Notes under the pieces: model-generated
Told to the model about the DNA's origin: nothing
Databases searched by the model: none
Seen by the model: the letters and a program-made list of their open reading frames with translations, nothing else
Position numbers and translations under genes: made by a program
In this document: positions 37,168 through 46,402 of the stretch, piece by piece
How the letters are laid out: the number at the start of each line of letters is the position of its first letter
Position numbering within the stretch: the stretch's first letter is position 1
Source of the DNA: Acinetobacter sp. MB5
GTDB taxonomy: Bacteria; Pseudomonadota; Gammaproteobacteria; Pseudomonadales; Moraxellaceae
Direction: 5' to 3'
Length of the DNA: 64,000 nt
NCBI RefSeq assembly: GCF_003261585.1
Contig: NZ_POVU01000008.1
Coordinates: 62,001 to 126,000, forward strand

Positions 37168-39192
37168 ATGCCTACAATGTCCTTGAAGAAACATGCATTT
37201 GTTCTCTCTGTTCTATCACTGACCATTCAACAGGTCATGGCGCAAGATACATCTGTTACAGAAAATGATTTACCGACCATTCAGGTTCATGCTGATAAAA
37301 AACCAAAAGTGAATTCAACGGCTGGTGATGCAGTTGTCGATCAGAAAACCTTAATCGCAGGTGCAACCACCATTGGCAATGCCTTAAATGGTCAGGCAGG
37401 CGTGTATTCAGCACAATACACAGGCGGGGTAAGTCGTCCTGTGATTCGTGGGCAAGATGGCGCGCGAGTCAAAATTACTGAAAATGGTGGCGATGCACTT
37501 GATGTATCGAGTGTTTCACCTGACCATGCGGTGACTGTTGATCCAAACTCAGCACAGGAAATTCAGATTTTAAAAGGCCCTGAAGCATTGTTGTATGGCG
37601 CAGGATCGGTCGGTGGTCTGATCAATGTGGTCGATGACAAGATTCCGACTCAAATGCCTGAAGGTGGTTATACAGGTCGTGCAGGGGTCCGCTATAACTC
37701 AGGTAGTGATGAACTGTTGTACTCAGGCAATGCCACCATTGGACTGGGGGATCAGTTTGCCCTACGTTTGGGTGGTTTAAAACGTGATGCCAATAACTAT
37801 ATTTTGCCGAAAGATTTACAAAGCGATAGCCGTCGCCAAGACAGTACCTTTGCCGATTCTAAAGATTACAACGTAGGGTTGTCATGGATTTATGACCGTG
37901 GTTATACAGGAATTTCCTTTAGCCAGCGTCATGACCAATATGGTATTCCTGCCGACAATGAACTGTACGGCACGTGTGAACGTAGCGGCAGCAGTTTAAC
38001 CAATTGCGGTACAGCAACGGGTGGCGGTGATGATGCACAAGGTTGGATTAACCTGAAACAAAAACGCTATGACATTAAAACTGAACTGAATGATCCATTT
38101 GCAGGTTTTAACAAACTCTCTGCTCAAGCCAACTATACCGATTATCAACATACCGAAATGGATGGGGACACGCCAGACACGACCTTTAATAGCAAAGGCA
38201 CAGATGCGCGTATTACCTTGAGTAACAATCCGTGGGCGGGCTGGACAGGGCAAATCGGAACGCAATTTACTCAGCAAAAACTCAGTATTGATGGTGATGA
38301 ATCTTTGATGAATCCCAACACCACCAAAAAATACAGTCTGTTTGCTTTACAACAAAAGCAGGTCAATAACCTGAATTTTGAAGTGTCATCACGGATTGAT
38401 CAGCAAAATATCAATATCGATTCGACTCAAAAAGATTACAATGGTACGGCTTATTCGATTGCAGGTTCAACCAGTTGGGAGTTTGTTCCAAACTATAAAC
38501 TGTCTTTGACTGCATCACATCAAGAGCGTTTGCCTGTGGCACAAGAGCTGTATTCAGACGGCAAACACATGGCAACCAATACCTATGAACTGGGCAATGA
38601 CAACCTTGACAAGGAAAAATCCAATAACCTTGAATTGGGGCTGCACTTTGACAATGACCGTTTGAAATATAACGTCAGTGTGTTCCAGAACTGGTTTAAT
38701 AACTTTATTTATGCCAAAACGCTGGATCAATATGATGATTTTCGCTTAATTCAGTACAGCCAAACTCAGGCGCGTTTCTATGGGGTTGATGCTGATCTGA
38801 GCTATCAACTTTCTCCAGTCTGGAATGCAGGCCTGTTTGGGGATTATGTACGCGGTAAATTGGATAACGATGGCAATGCCCCACGTGTTCCAGGTGGGCG
38901 TTTAGGCACACGTTTCAAAGCGGACTTTGGCGATGGCTACTCGGCAACCGCAGAGTATTATCATGTGTTTAATCAGGATGATATTGCCAATTATGAAACC
39001 GATACCAAAGGCTACAACATGCTGAATTTAGGTTTGGCATATACAGGTCAGGTGAATGCGAAAACAGGTTATCGTTTATATGCACAAGCCAATAACTTGC
39101 TCGATGCCAATGTTTATCAGCATGAATCATTCCTTGCCAATGTGCCACAAGTCGGACGTAACTTTACGGTCGGGGTAGATTTTAACTTCTAA
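37168..39192 (+). CDS. znuD: TonB-dependent zinc receptor, ZnuD type
   Basis: This outer-membrane receptor has 674 residues. A signal peptide ends at MAQ (about residue 26). The TonB-box region is LPTIQVHA, the plug domain runs to about 155 (VIRGQDGARVKITENGG, EILKGPEALLYG), and a 22-strand barrel ends in VGVDFNF with a terminal Phe. The plug motif SVSPDHAVTVDP recalls ZnuD. A Zur box over the promoter supports zinc rather than iron uptake. Extracellular loops hold a Cys pair (CERSGSSLTNC) but no long His-rich loop. Met 37177 is an alternative start. Confidence 0.82.
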   Translation: MPTMSLKKHAFVLSVLSLTIQQVMAQDTSVTENDLPTIQVHADKKPKVNSTAGDAVVDQKTLIAGATTIGNALNGQAGVYSAQYTGGVSRPVIRGQDGARVKITENGGDALDVSSVSPDHAVTVDPNSAQEIQILKGPEALLYGAGSVGGLINVVDDKIPTQMPEGGYTGRAGVRYNSGSDELLYSGNATIGLGDQFALRLGGLKRDANNYILPKDLQSDSRRQDSTFADSKDYNVGLSWIYDRGYTGISFSQRHDQYGIPADNELYGTCERSGSSLTNCGTATGGGDDAQGWINLKQKRYDIKTELNDPFAGFNKLSAQANYTDYQHTEMDGDTPDTTFNSKGTDARITLSNNPWAGWTGQIGTQFTQQKLSIDGDESLMNPNTTKKYSLFALQQKQVNNLNFEVSSRIDQQNINIDSTQKDYNGTAYSIAGSTSWEFVPNYKLSLTASHQERLPVAQELYSDGKHMATNTYELGNDNLDKEKSNNLELGLHFDNDRLKYNVSVFQNWFNNFIYAKTLDQYDDFRLIQYSQTQARFYGVDADLSYQLSPVWNAGLFGDYVRGKLDNDGNAPRVPGGRLGTRFKADFGDGYSATAEYYHVFNQDDIANYETDTKGYNMLNLGLAYTGQVNAKTGYRLYAQANNLLDANVYQHESFLANVPQVGRNFTVGVDFNF

Positions 39193-39259
39193 GATTTAAG
39201 CCCAATTCGTGACAGGAGTGCCTCCCATCACGAAATTACTCTTGAAAAAAACTAAGAGA

Positions 39260-39296
39260 AAACCTAGCCTGACACTATTCGGCTAGGTTTATTTTT
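39260..39296 (+). terminator. Intrinsic terminator of znuD
   Basis: AAACCTAGCC and GGCTAGGTTT pair fully around 11 bases, followed by ATTTTT. The next gene's ATG begins directly after the T-run, so the right arm (CTAGG) is also the only visible ribosome site for it. Confidence 0.82.
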
Positions 39297-40760
39297 ATGC
39301 GTATATTTCACAAAATTCATCATAAGTTACAATGGTCTCCCCGCCATTATGCAGGGTTTTTGGTCGGTATTTTATTTCTCGGCTATGCTTCTTCTGCGGT
39401 CTATCACACAGTAAAACCGCTACCCCGTGGTATTGATTACACAGGTAAGTTACATCACGCCGATGTGCAATTCTTGGCCGATGAAACCTATGTCGATGCG
39501 ACAGGCAAAGTGCAGCAGGATCAGCATATCTTCAATCAAATTTTGAGTTTGATTGCGCAAGCCAAAACCACGATTGTGATAGATATGTTCTTGTTTAATG
39601 ATGAAATGGGCAAGAATACCCAACCTCAGCGTCATTTGACCCAAGAGCTTACGCAAGCTTTGATTAGTAAGCGAATTCAATCTCCAAATGTTGAAATCAA
39701 ACTGATTACCGATCCAATTAATTCGGTCTACGGTGGGCTTGCACCTGAGCATTATCGCAAGTTACGTCAGGCGGGTGTTGATGTGATTGAAACCAACCTT
39801 GCACCATTACGCACGCCTAATCCTGTATGGTCGGGTTTCTGGTATTTGTGTTGTCAGGGATTGGGAAATAATCCGCAAGGCGGCTGGTTACCCAACCCAT
39901 TTGGTCAGGGCAAAGTGACCTTACGTAGCTACTTCGATTTACTCAACTTTAAAGCCAATCACCGTAAAACCATTGTGGTCGATACCGATCAGGGTTGGAA
40001 AGGGCTAGTGACTTCTGCTAATCCACACGATGGCAGTTCACATCATGATAATGTCGCGTTGTTGGTCTCAGGGCCAGTTGCCGTGGATATTCTAAATTCC
40101 GAGCAACCTGTGGCGGCCATGTCGCAAGGGGATGTGGGTTTCGTGATTGTTGGGCAACAAGAGGGGGACAAGAATTTGCCGCAAGTGCAGGTTCTGACTG
40201 AAGCTGCAATTTATCGTGCTGCACTCAATATGATCAATACTGCAAAACCTCAAGATCAGATTGATTTGGCAATGTTCTATTTGTCTGAACGCAAAATTAT
40301 TGATGCCTTGAAGCAGGCTAAACAGCGGGGTGTGCAGGTTCGTGTCTTGCTTGACCCAAACAAGGATGCTTTTGGTCGTCAGAAAAATGGCATTCCGAAT
40401 CGTGAAGTTGCTGTTGAATTACATGATGCAGGCATTCATGTGCGTTGGAATGACACGCATGGCGAGCAGGCACACACTAAAATGCTGTTCAAGCACAATG
40501 CGACCCAATCTGAATTACTACTTGGTTCAGCCAATTTTACCGCACGTAATTTGAAAAATTATAATCTGGAAACAGATCTACGTGTAATTGGCTCAAGCCA
40601 ATCATCTGTCTTTGTCGATGCCCAAAAGTATTTCAATACCGCTTGGGAAAACTTGGACGGGCGACAAATCAGTGTCGATTACAGCCACTATGCTGACAGT
40701 TCAAAACTGAAATATGCGCTCTACCGTTTTATGGAATGGTCAGGTTTATCGACATTCTAA
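39297..40760 (+). CDS. Phospholipase D family protein
   Basis: The protein has 487 residues. One N-terminal membrane helix (about 17-38) precedes two PLD half-domains. HKD motif 1 is degenerate in spacing (NHRKTIVVD, near residue 221). Motif 2 is AHTKMLFKHNATQSELLLGSAN, positions about 395-416. Members act as phospholipases, cardiolipin synthases or transphosphatidylases; which of these applies is not clear. The active domain would face the periplasm. The start codon abuts the znuD terminator and there is no other nearby Met. Confidence 0.83.
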   Translation: MRIFHKIHHKLQWSPRHYAGFLVGILFLGYASSAVYHTVKPLPRGIDYTGKLHHADVQFLADETYVDATGKVQQDQHIFNQILSLIAQAKTTIVIDMFLFNDEMGKNTQPQRHLTQELTQALISKRIQSPNVEIKLITDPINSVYGGLAPEHYRKLRQAGVDVIETNLAPLRTPNPVWSGFWYLCCQGLGNNPQGGWLPNPFGQGKVTLRSYFDLLNFKANHRKTIVVDTDQGWKGLVTSANPHDGSSHHDNVALLVSGPVAVDILNSEQPVAAMSQGDVGFVIVGQQEGDKNLPQVQVLTEAAIYRAALNMINTAKPQDQIDLAMFYLSERKIIDALKQAKQRGVQVRVLLDPNKDAFGRQKNGIPNREVAVELHDAGIHVRWNDTHGEQAHTKMLFKHNATQSELLLGSANFTARNLKNYNLETDLRVIGSSQSSVFVDAQKYFNTAWENLDGRQISVDYSHYADSSKLKYALYRFMEWSGLSTF

Positions 40761-40775
40761 GAATGAAAACGCAAA

Positions 40776-40808
40776 TAAAAAAGAGAGGTCTTGCACCTCT
40801 CTTTTTTT
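40776..40808. terminator. Bidirectional intrinsic terminator
   Basis: AAGAGAGGT-N5-ACCTCTCTT with flanking A- and T-runs, between converging genes. Confidence 0.88.
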
Positions 40809-40819
40809 ATTCAGAATGA

Positions 40820-41266
40820 TTAGTTTTGCGGTGGAATGAGTTGATCAAGTGCTTTGTCATCCAGATTATTCAGTTCGCTTAAATCGGTTTTGATTTTCCA
40901 TTGCTCAACATCTTCAACGGGGTTGGGCAAACGTGCTTCAAGCCAATCACACACCACATCGGGTGAAAACTCGGCATGGTTGCACTGAATGACCCAAGCC
41001 AAAAAGTCTTTGGCTTCACCATTCATATAAGGTGGTGGAGAGACAGGTAAAAACTGAGTCGGTAAACGCTCATTGGTCGACAAGTAATTTAAAACATGTC
41101 CAAGTTCCTGTACGGTTTGCCATGCCAATGGGTGTTCAAGATCAATAAAAAACTTAAACCACCATGCGTGTTGTCCATCATCACCATGTCCCACAATACG
41201 AGTTGCTTGGACACTTGGGACTTTTGCAAAAAACTGTTCTAGGCGTTCAAAACTTAATTCAGACAT
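40820..41266 (-). CDS. Conserved hypothetical protein
   Basis: I do not recognise the family. The 148 residues are acidic, soluble and rich in Trp (AWWFKFFIDLEHPLAWQTV, DVVCDWLEARLPNP), with no signal peptide or membrane helix. The fold looks mixed alpha/beta. The codon pattern matches the core genes around it, and a terminator follows, so it is a real gene. It precedes no obvious partner; psiE lies 43 bases upstream on the same strand and may share its transcript. Confidence 0.7.
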   Translation of the reverse strand: MSELSFERLEQFFAKVPSVQATRIVGHGDDGQHAWWFKFFIDLEHPLAWQTVQELGHVLNYLSTNERLPTQFLPVSPPPYMNGEAKDFLAWVIQCNHAEFSPDVVCDWLEARLPNPVEDVEQWKIKTDLSELNNLDDKALDQLIPPQN

Positions 41267-41309
41267 GTTGCAATTCTCTTGATTTCACCCGCGTTACTAT
41301 ACCTGACAA

Positions 41310-41795
41310 TTAGGCCAATTCATCATCTTGCGGTTGCAGCTTTTTACTGACGACTTCATTTTTTTCTTTAATTGCCGATGGATAATGCCAAGAGGCATAG
41401 CGCACGATAAAAATTGCCACGGCTAAAATCAGAATTGAACCTGTGACAATGATTAAATCCATAGAGGCTTTATGGTCATGCTGAATCACAGAAATCAAGA
41501 GGCGAGTGAGTGCAGTAATTGCCACATAAATTAAAAAACGCACAGGCATATGATTGGTTTTAAAATAAATTCCAACCATGGCACCGAGTTCTAAATAGAT
41601 AAATAACAGCAGAATATCATCAATGCTGGCATAGTTTTTTTCAGTAAAAATGTCGATGGTGGTATGTACCGCAGACCACGCGATCATACAGCCAATAATA
41701 AATAGGGCTAAATAATGAAAACTTTCAACAGCCAAATGACCAATCCGATCTAAAAATTGTTGTATTTGATCGGTCTTATGTTTCGGGACGGGCAT
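41310..41795 (-). CDS. psiE: Phosphate-starvation-inducible PsiE family protein
   Basis: This 161-residue membrane protein has four hydrophobic segments: about 22-45, 60-82, 86-108 and 118-136. VESFHYLALFIIGCMIAWSAV, the motif LLLFIYLELGAMVGIYFKTNHMPVRFLIYVAIT (positions about 62-94) and a basic cytoplasmic tail are characteristic of PsiE. Its function is unknown. In E. coli it is induced by phosphate starvation, but I see no clear Pho box here. Confidence 0.85.
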   Translation of the reverse strand: MPVPKHKTDQIQQFLDRIGHLAVESFHYLALFIIGCMIAWSAVHTTIDIFTEKNYASIDDILLLFIYLELGAMVGIYFKTNHMPVRFLIYVAITALTRLLISVIQHDHKASMDLIIVTGSILILAVAIFIVRYASWHYPSAIKEKNEVVSKKLQPQDDELA

Positions 41796-41861
41796 AACAT
41801 GACACCTTGATTCGATCTGGTTTTAGATTAAAAGAGTATCATGCAAAAACTATGACAACAT

Positions 41862-41890
41862 AAAAAATGCCTGATAAACAGGCATTTTTT
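41862..41890 (-). terminator. Intrinsic terminator of the first acyl-CoA dehydrogenase
   Basis: AAAAAATGCCTG-N5-CAGGCATTTTTT is perfectly symmetrical and can act in both directions. Confidence 0.88.
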
Positions 41891-41904
41891 AAATCGGAAT
41901 CGGA

Positions 41905-43683
41905 TTATTGCTGGGTGAAGTACTCAGGTTCGAATTGCATAATCACGCTAGAACCTGCATTAATTTTGGCAAAACGGCTATTGAGTTCAGGCAAGACTTT
42001 TTCAATATAGTACTGAGCCAAACGCAGTTTATTGGCATAAAACTCACCTTGTTTTGACTCAGCCGCTTGAGCAATTTTGGCAAACATATAGGCAAAACTG
42101 AGTAGACCGACTACATGTAAGAAATCAACTGCAACGGCATTGGCAAAGTCAGGATCTTCTTGAGATTGTTCAATCACGCGTTGGGTCAACGCTTCAACTT
42201 CAAGACAGGCATCGAGAGTCATATCTTTAATGATGTTGAGCTCGATGTCGAGATCATGCACAAAGTTACGGATTTCATCGATATATTCATATAAGAATTC
42301 ACCGTTGTTTTTAATGACTTTACGCCCGATCAAATCTTGCGACTGAACGCCGTTGGTTCCTTCGTAAATCTGGGCAATACGTAAATCACGGATGCATTGT
42401 TCCATACCCCATTCAGCAATATAACCATGTCCGCCAAAGCACATTTGTGCATCAAGAACAGCATTGAATGCGGTGTCGGTTAAATAAGCTTTGGCAATTG
42501 GAGTGAGCAGGGCAACACGGTTGTTGGCTTTACGAACTGCTTCGGCATCGGTTGAAAACTTGGTGATGTCGAGCTGTTGACCGACATATACGGCAAAGGC
42601 ACGTGATGCTTCATTATTGGCGCGGGCATTGAGTAACATACGACGTACATCGCCGTGAACTAAAATACTGTCTGCTGGTTTTTCTGGGCTTTTCACACCT
42701 TTGGCACTGCGACCTTGCAAACGGTCTGTGGCATATTGGGCCGCATTTTGGTAGGCAAATTCAGCCGCACCTAAACCCTGAATCCCCATCGACAAGCGCT
42801 CATAGTTCATCATTACGAACATCGCCGCCAAGCCTTCATTTTCTTTGCCGACCAAGAAACCTTTGGCTGCATCAAAATTCATCACACAGGTTGCAGATGC
42901 CTTGATTCCCATTTTATGTTCAATTGAACCTGGGGCAACCGTGTTGCGCTCACCTAAAGAGCCATCTTCATTGACCATGTATTTCGGTACAATAAACAGG
43001 GAAATACCGCGCGAACCTGCTGGTGCATTCGGCGTTTTGGCCAAGACAAGGTGAATGATGTTTTCGGTCAGGTCGTGGTCGCCACCTGTAATGAAAATTT
43101 TGGTGCCTGTAATGTTGTAGCTACCATCGGTATTCGGTTCAGCCTTGGTTTTGATAATGCCTAAGTCTGTTCCCGCATGTGGCTCGGTTAAGCACATGGT
43201 GCCTGACCATTCACCCGAGTAGATTTTTGGTAAATAGGTTTCTTTTTGCTGTTGAGACGCATAGCTGTTGAGCGCCATGCCTGCACCGACCGACAACAGT
43301 GGATACAGCATAAAGGACGGGTTGGTGGCAAAAATCATTTCATCGGAAAGTACAGTCAGCATTTTTGGCATGCTTTGACCGCCCCATTCTTCATCGGCAC
43401 TTAGACCAATCCAGCCACCTTCCGCATATTGTTGAAATGCTGCCTTGAACCCTTCTGGTGTAGACACTTTACCATCGGCATAGTGTGCACCTTGTTCATC
43501 GCCACTCCGATTAATCGGCAGCGTGACATTTTTGGCAAATTTAGCCATTTCTTCTAAGATTGCCTCAGCAGTCGCGGCATCTAAATGTGCCAGCTTTTCA
43601 TTGCTTTGCCAAAATTGTTCTGCGTCAAAAACTTCATTTAAAATAAAACGCATATCAGCAAGTGGGGCATTGTAGATTGGCAT
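41905..43683 (-). CDS. Acyl-CoA dehydrogenase, first of a tandem pair
   Basis: This FAD enzyme introduces the alpha-beta double bond in acyl-CoA for beta-oxidation. It has 592 residues, the long form with an extra C-terminal domain. TMCLTEPHAGTDLGIIKTKA is the FAD/substrate region (about 160-180). The catalytic Glu is in QIYEGTNGVQSQDLIGRKV near residue 430. It is the downstream copy of a tandem pair that shares about half its residues by eye with the next gene. Chain-length preference cannot be told. Confidence 0.9.
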   Translation of the reverse strand: MPIYNAPLADMRFILNEVFDAEQFWQSNEKLAHLDAATAEAILEEMAKFAKNVTLPINRSGDEQGAHYADGKVSTPEGFKAAFQQYAEGGWIGLSADEEWGGQSMPKMLTVLSDEMIFATNPSFMLYPLLSVGAGMALNSYASQQQKETYLPKIYSGEWSGTMCLTEPHAGTDLGIIKTKAEPNTDGSYNITGTKIFITGGDHDLTENIIHLVLAKTPNAPAGSRGISLFIVPKYMVNEDGSLGERNTVAPGSIEHKMGIKASATCVMNFDAAKGFLVGKENEGLAAMFVMMNYERLSMGIQGLGAAEFAYQNAAQYATDRLQGRSAKGVKSPEKPADSILVHGDVRRMLLNARANNEASRAFAVYVGQQLDITKFSTDAEAVRKANNRVALLTPIAKAYLTDTAFNAVLDAQMCFGGHGYIAEWGMEQCIRDLRIAQIYEGTNGVQSQDLIGRKVIKNNGEFLYEYIDEIRNFVHDLDIELNIIKDMTLDACLEVEALTQRVIEQSQEDPDFANAVAVDFLHVVGLLSFAYMFAKIAQAAESKQGEFYANKLRLAQYYIEKVLPELNSRFAKINAGSSVIMQFEPEYFTQQ

Positions 43684-43781
43684 TGTTGTTCACCTGTTTT
43701 TTTGTGTTTGCTTTAACTCTAGCAACTTTTATGACGATACTGATGGATCGCTTCCTGAATATCGTTGCAAGACATTTCATA

Positions 43782-43811
43782 AAAAAGGCTGCACATTCAG
43801 GCAGCCTTTTT
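43782..43811 (-). terminator. Intrinsic terminator of the second acyl-CoA dehydrogenase
   Basis: AAAAAGGCTGC-N8-GCAGCCTTTTT. It separates the tandem paralogues, so the downstream gene needs its own promoter. Confidence 0.88.
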
Positions 43812-43818
43812 CTGCGCA

Positions 43819-45621
43819 TTAGAATGCAAAATATTCTGCATCAAGACTCATGAGCGGCTCTAATCCACCTGCAATGACTGCAATGTGTCCGTGAACGCGA
43901 GGAAGCACTTTCTTGAAGTAGAATTGTGCTGTGGTAATTTTGGTTTTATAGAATTCAACTTCACTAGAACCGTGTGCCAATTTTTGCTGTGCAACAACCG
44001 CCATACGCGCCCATAAATAGCCAAGCGTCACATAGCCTGCAAAATATAAATAGTCGACTGCGGCAGCACCGACTTCATCGGCATTTTCGCTCGCACGTTC
44101 ACCAATGCGGTTGGTGAGTTGTCCCCATTCTTTATTGAGACTAGCCAGTTCGCTGATCAACTCTTGTAACTCAGCATTGTTGGCTTGTTCTTGGGTAAAG
44201 TCATAAATGATTTTGGTGAAATCACGCAGTAAAGCCCCTTTGGTCTGTAGGACTTTACGACCAAGCAAATCCAGTGCCTGAATTTCAGTCGTTCCTTCAT
44301 ACAAACAGGCAATACGGGTATCTCGTACAATCTGTTCCATGCCATGTTCAGCAATAAAGCCATGTCCACCAAAGACCTGAACGCCTTTGTTGGCAGCTTC
44401 ATAACCCGTTTCCGTCAAGAATGCTTTGGCAATAGGCGTCAGCAGCGACAAGATATTGTCCGCATATTCGCGTTCTTCTGGTGTTGCAGCACGTTCAACC
44501 AAGTCAGCATATTGAGACAATAAGTAGACCAGCGCACGACCACCTTCGGCAAAGGCTTTTTGGGTGAGCAACATGTTACGAACAGCAGGATGCACAATAA
44601 TTGGGTCAGCTTCTTTTTCAGGCTGTTTTGCCCCAGACAGTGAACGCATCGCCAAACGTTCTTTGGCATAGACCAGTGCACCTTGGAAAGAAGATTCGGA
44701 TGCAGCTAAACCTTGTACGGCTGTACCAATACGTGCCGTGTTCATAAAGGTAAACATGCAGTTTAGACCACGGTTTTCAGGGCCAATTAAATAACCTGTG
44801 GCTTTGTCAAAGTTCAAGACACAGGTAGCATTGCCATGAATCCCCATTTTATGCTCGATAGAACCACAGCGAACGTTGTTACGTTCACCAAGTGAACCAT
44901 CCGCATTGATATGGAATTTAGGCACAATAAACAGCGAAATACCTTTGGTGCCTTTAGGGGCATTTGGCAAACGCGCCAAGACGATGTGCACGATATTTTC
45001 AGCCATATCGTGTTCACCCGCGGAGATAAAGATTTTTTCTCCAGAAATGGCATAGCTACCGTCGGCATTGGGTTCGGCTTTACTACGAATAATGCCAAGG
45101 TCTGAACCTGCATGGGATTCGGTCAAGCACATGGTGCCTGTCCATTCACCTGAAACCAGTTTAGGTAAGTAGGTTTCTTTTTGTTCGTCTGAACCGTGAT
45201 GTTCAATGGTACGTACTGCGCCATGTGACAAGCCAGGATACATGCCCCATGCCCAGTTTGAACTGCCGACCATTTCTGAAATCACAGTTGCAAGTGAGTT
45301 CGGTAAACCTTGACCGCCATACTGTTCTTCGGCAGCTAGAGATGGAAAACCGAGTTCGATATATTTTTGATAGGCTTCTTTAAAACCTGTTGGTGTGGTG
45401 ACTTCGCCGTCATGCCACTTACAGCCTTCACGATCGCCAACTTGATTGAGTGGAGAAAGCTCATTTTCACAAAAATCTGCGGCAGCCTCTAAATATTGAT
45501 CAATCAATTCACGGCTGACCGTATCTTGAAAAGCAGGCAGTTTGGCATAATGTTGCTCAGCATTGAGCAGCTCATGCAAAACAAATTGCATATCACGTAA
45601 AGGTGCTTTGTATTGTGGCAT
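43819..45621 (-). CDS. Acyl-CoA dehydrogenase, second of a tandem pair
   Basis: The 600 residues have the same layout as the gene beside it. TMCLTESHAGSDLGIIRSKAE lies at about 160-180, HKMGIHGNATCVLNFD follows, and the catalytic Glu sits in CLYEGTTEIQALDLLGRKV. A long helical C-terminal domain is present (AAAVDYLYFAGYVTLGYLWARM). The product N-termini (MPQYKAPLRDMQFVLHELL and MPIYNAPLADMRFILNEVF) show a duplication. Length and C-terminal extension place both outside the short FadE-like forms of 380 residues. Confidence 0.9.
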   Translation of the reverse strand: MPQYKAPLRDMQFVLHELLNAEQHYAKLPAFQDTVSRELIDQYLEAAADFCENELSPLNQVGDREGCKWHDGEVTTPTGFKEAYQKYIELGFPSLAAEEQYGGQGLPNSLATVISEMVGSSNWAWGMYPGLSHGAVRTIEHHGSDEQKETYLPKLVSGEWTGTMCLTESHAGSDLGIIRSKAEPNADGSYAISGEKIFISAGEHDMAENIVHIVLARLPNAPKGTKGISLFIVPKFHINADGSLGERNNVRCGSIEHKMGIHGNATCVLNFDKATGYLIGPENRGLNCMFTFMNTARIGTAVQGLAASESSFQGALVYAKERLAMRSLSGAKQPEKEADPIIVHPAVRNMLLTQKAFAEGGRALVYLLSQYADLVERAATPEEREYADNILSLLTPIAKAFLTETGYEAANKGVQVFGGHGFIAEHGMEQIVRDTRIACLYEGTTEIQALDLLGRKVLQTKGALLRDFTKIIYDFTQEQANNAELQELISELASLNKEWGQLTNRIGERASENADEVGAAAVDYLYFAGYVTLGYLWARMAVVAQQKLAHGSSEVEFYKTKITTAQFYFKKVLPRVHGHIAVIAGGLEPLMSLDAEYFAF

Positions 45622-45860
45622 GGCAGTATCCTCTTGTACTGGTTTGACTCCAGATTATGTTTTTAAAATGTGCCTTTCCCAGCACTTTCATGTTGAGTAC
45701 ATCGTGCAACAAGTTGCAGTATCCGACAAGAGTGAAATCGTGGTTTCTGTGTGACTCTAAAGTCAAAGAAAGTTTGATTTATAATATTAAGTATATGAAA
45801 AAAATTGTTTTTATTTTTAACTGAAATGTAGATTTAGCCAATCTTTAACCTGAAAATAAA

Positions 45861-45892
45861 AAACGGCATACAGAGTGTATGCCGTTTCTTTC
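45861..45892 (-). terminator. Intrinsic terminator of the lipoprotein gene
   Basis: AAACGGCATACA-GAG-TGTATGCCGTTT; the minus strand continues into TTTTTATTTT. The remaining gap to 45622 holds only the acyl-CoA dehydrogenase upstream region, with no motif I can name. Confidence 0.85.
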
Positions 45893-45901
45893 TCCCTGCA
45901 A

Positions 45902-46261
45902 TTACTTGCTTGCAGGTGCTGTTGGCGCAGGTGCATCTGCTGGAGGAGGAGGCGGTAATGGATGATCTTTGTCATGATCTGGTTTAAAACGAAGTTCACA
46001 TGTCCCTGAAATCGTTTTCTCTGCGAGTTTAACTTGAACTTTTGCACCCACAGGCTGATTGTTACATGCCTGTTTAAACTGTTCGAAAACTGCTTTACGT
46101 TTCTCCATTTCTTCTTCTGACATACGTGGGCCGTGGTGACCATGATGTGGGCCAGCTTCCATCATAGGGTCATGTGGTTTGGTCATGGATTGACATGCAG
46201 TTAACGTCCCCAGACTGAGTAATGTGGCACTGACTAACGCAACTTTGGCAAATATATTCAT
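45902..46261 (-). CDS. Small His- and Pro-rich lipoprotein
   Basis: The 119 residues begin with a lipoprotein signal whose lipobox is LTAC, lipidated Cys23. The mature part has a GPHHGHHGPR cluster that could bind metal, a helical EEEMEKRKAVFEQF segment that loosely recalls the Spy/CpxP periplasmic chaperones, a Cys pair (Cys69-type ACNNQ and TCELRF) and a Pro/Ala-rich tail. It is divergent from baeS, with only 63 bases to that gene's first ATG, so it may be a target or modulator of the BaeSR envelope-stress system. Function is unproven. Confidence 0.75.
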   Translation of the reverse strand: MNIFAKVALVSATLLSLGTLTACQSMTKPHDPMMEAGPHHGHHGPRMSEEEMEKRKAVFEQFKQACNNQPVGAKVQVKLAEKTISGTCELRFKPDHDKDHPLPPPPPADAPAPTAPASK

Positions 46262-46335
46262 ATTATTTTCCTGTGTTGTATAAAGAGGTTGAAAGTGTTA
46301 CTGCGTTAACTTTAACCAACCAACATGGAGGAAGA

Positions 46336-46389
46336 ATGGAGAGTTTTTTATGGACATGTTGGTTACAATGGAGAAATTCAGGATATTGA
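46336..46389 (+). CDS. Possible 17-codon leader peptide before baeS
   Basis: An ATG with a strong GGAGGAAG ribosome site (46327-46334) opens a 17-codon frame, MESFLWTCWLQWRNSGY, that ends 13 bases before the likely TTG start of baeS. Three of 17 residues are Trp. It may be a translational-coupling leader or may only be chance. The ribosome site lies inside the coding frame of the longer baeS reading (ATG 46325), which argues against that longer start. Confidence 0.35.
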   Translation: MESFLWTCWLQWRNSGY

Positions 46390-46402
46390 TCGAGTTGAGT
46401 TT

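Noticed and set aside
45817..46143. Leftward 108-codon frame overlapping the lipoprotein gene
   Set aside because: It is an out-of-frame shadow; the other frame has a lipobox, a sensible composition and a terminator.
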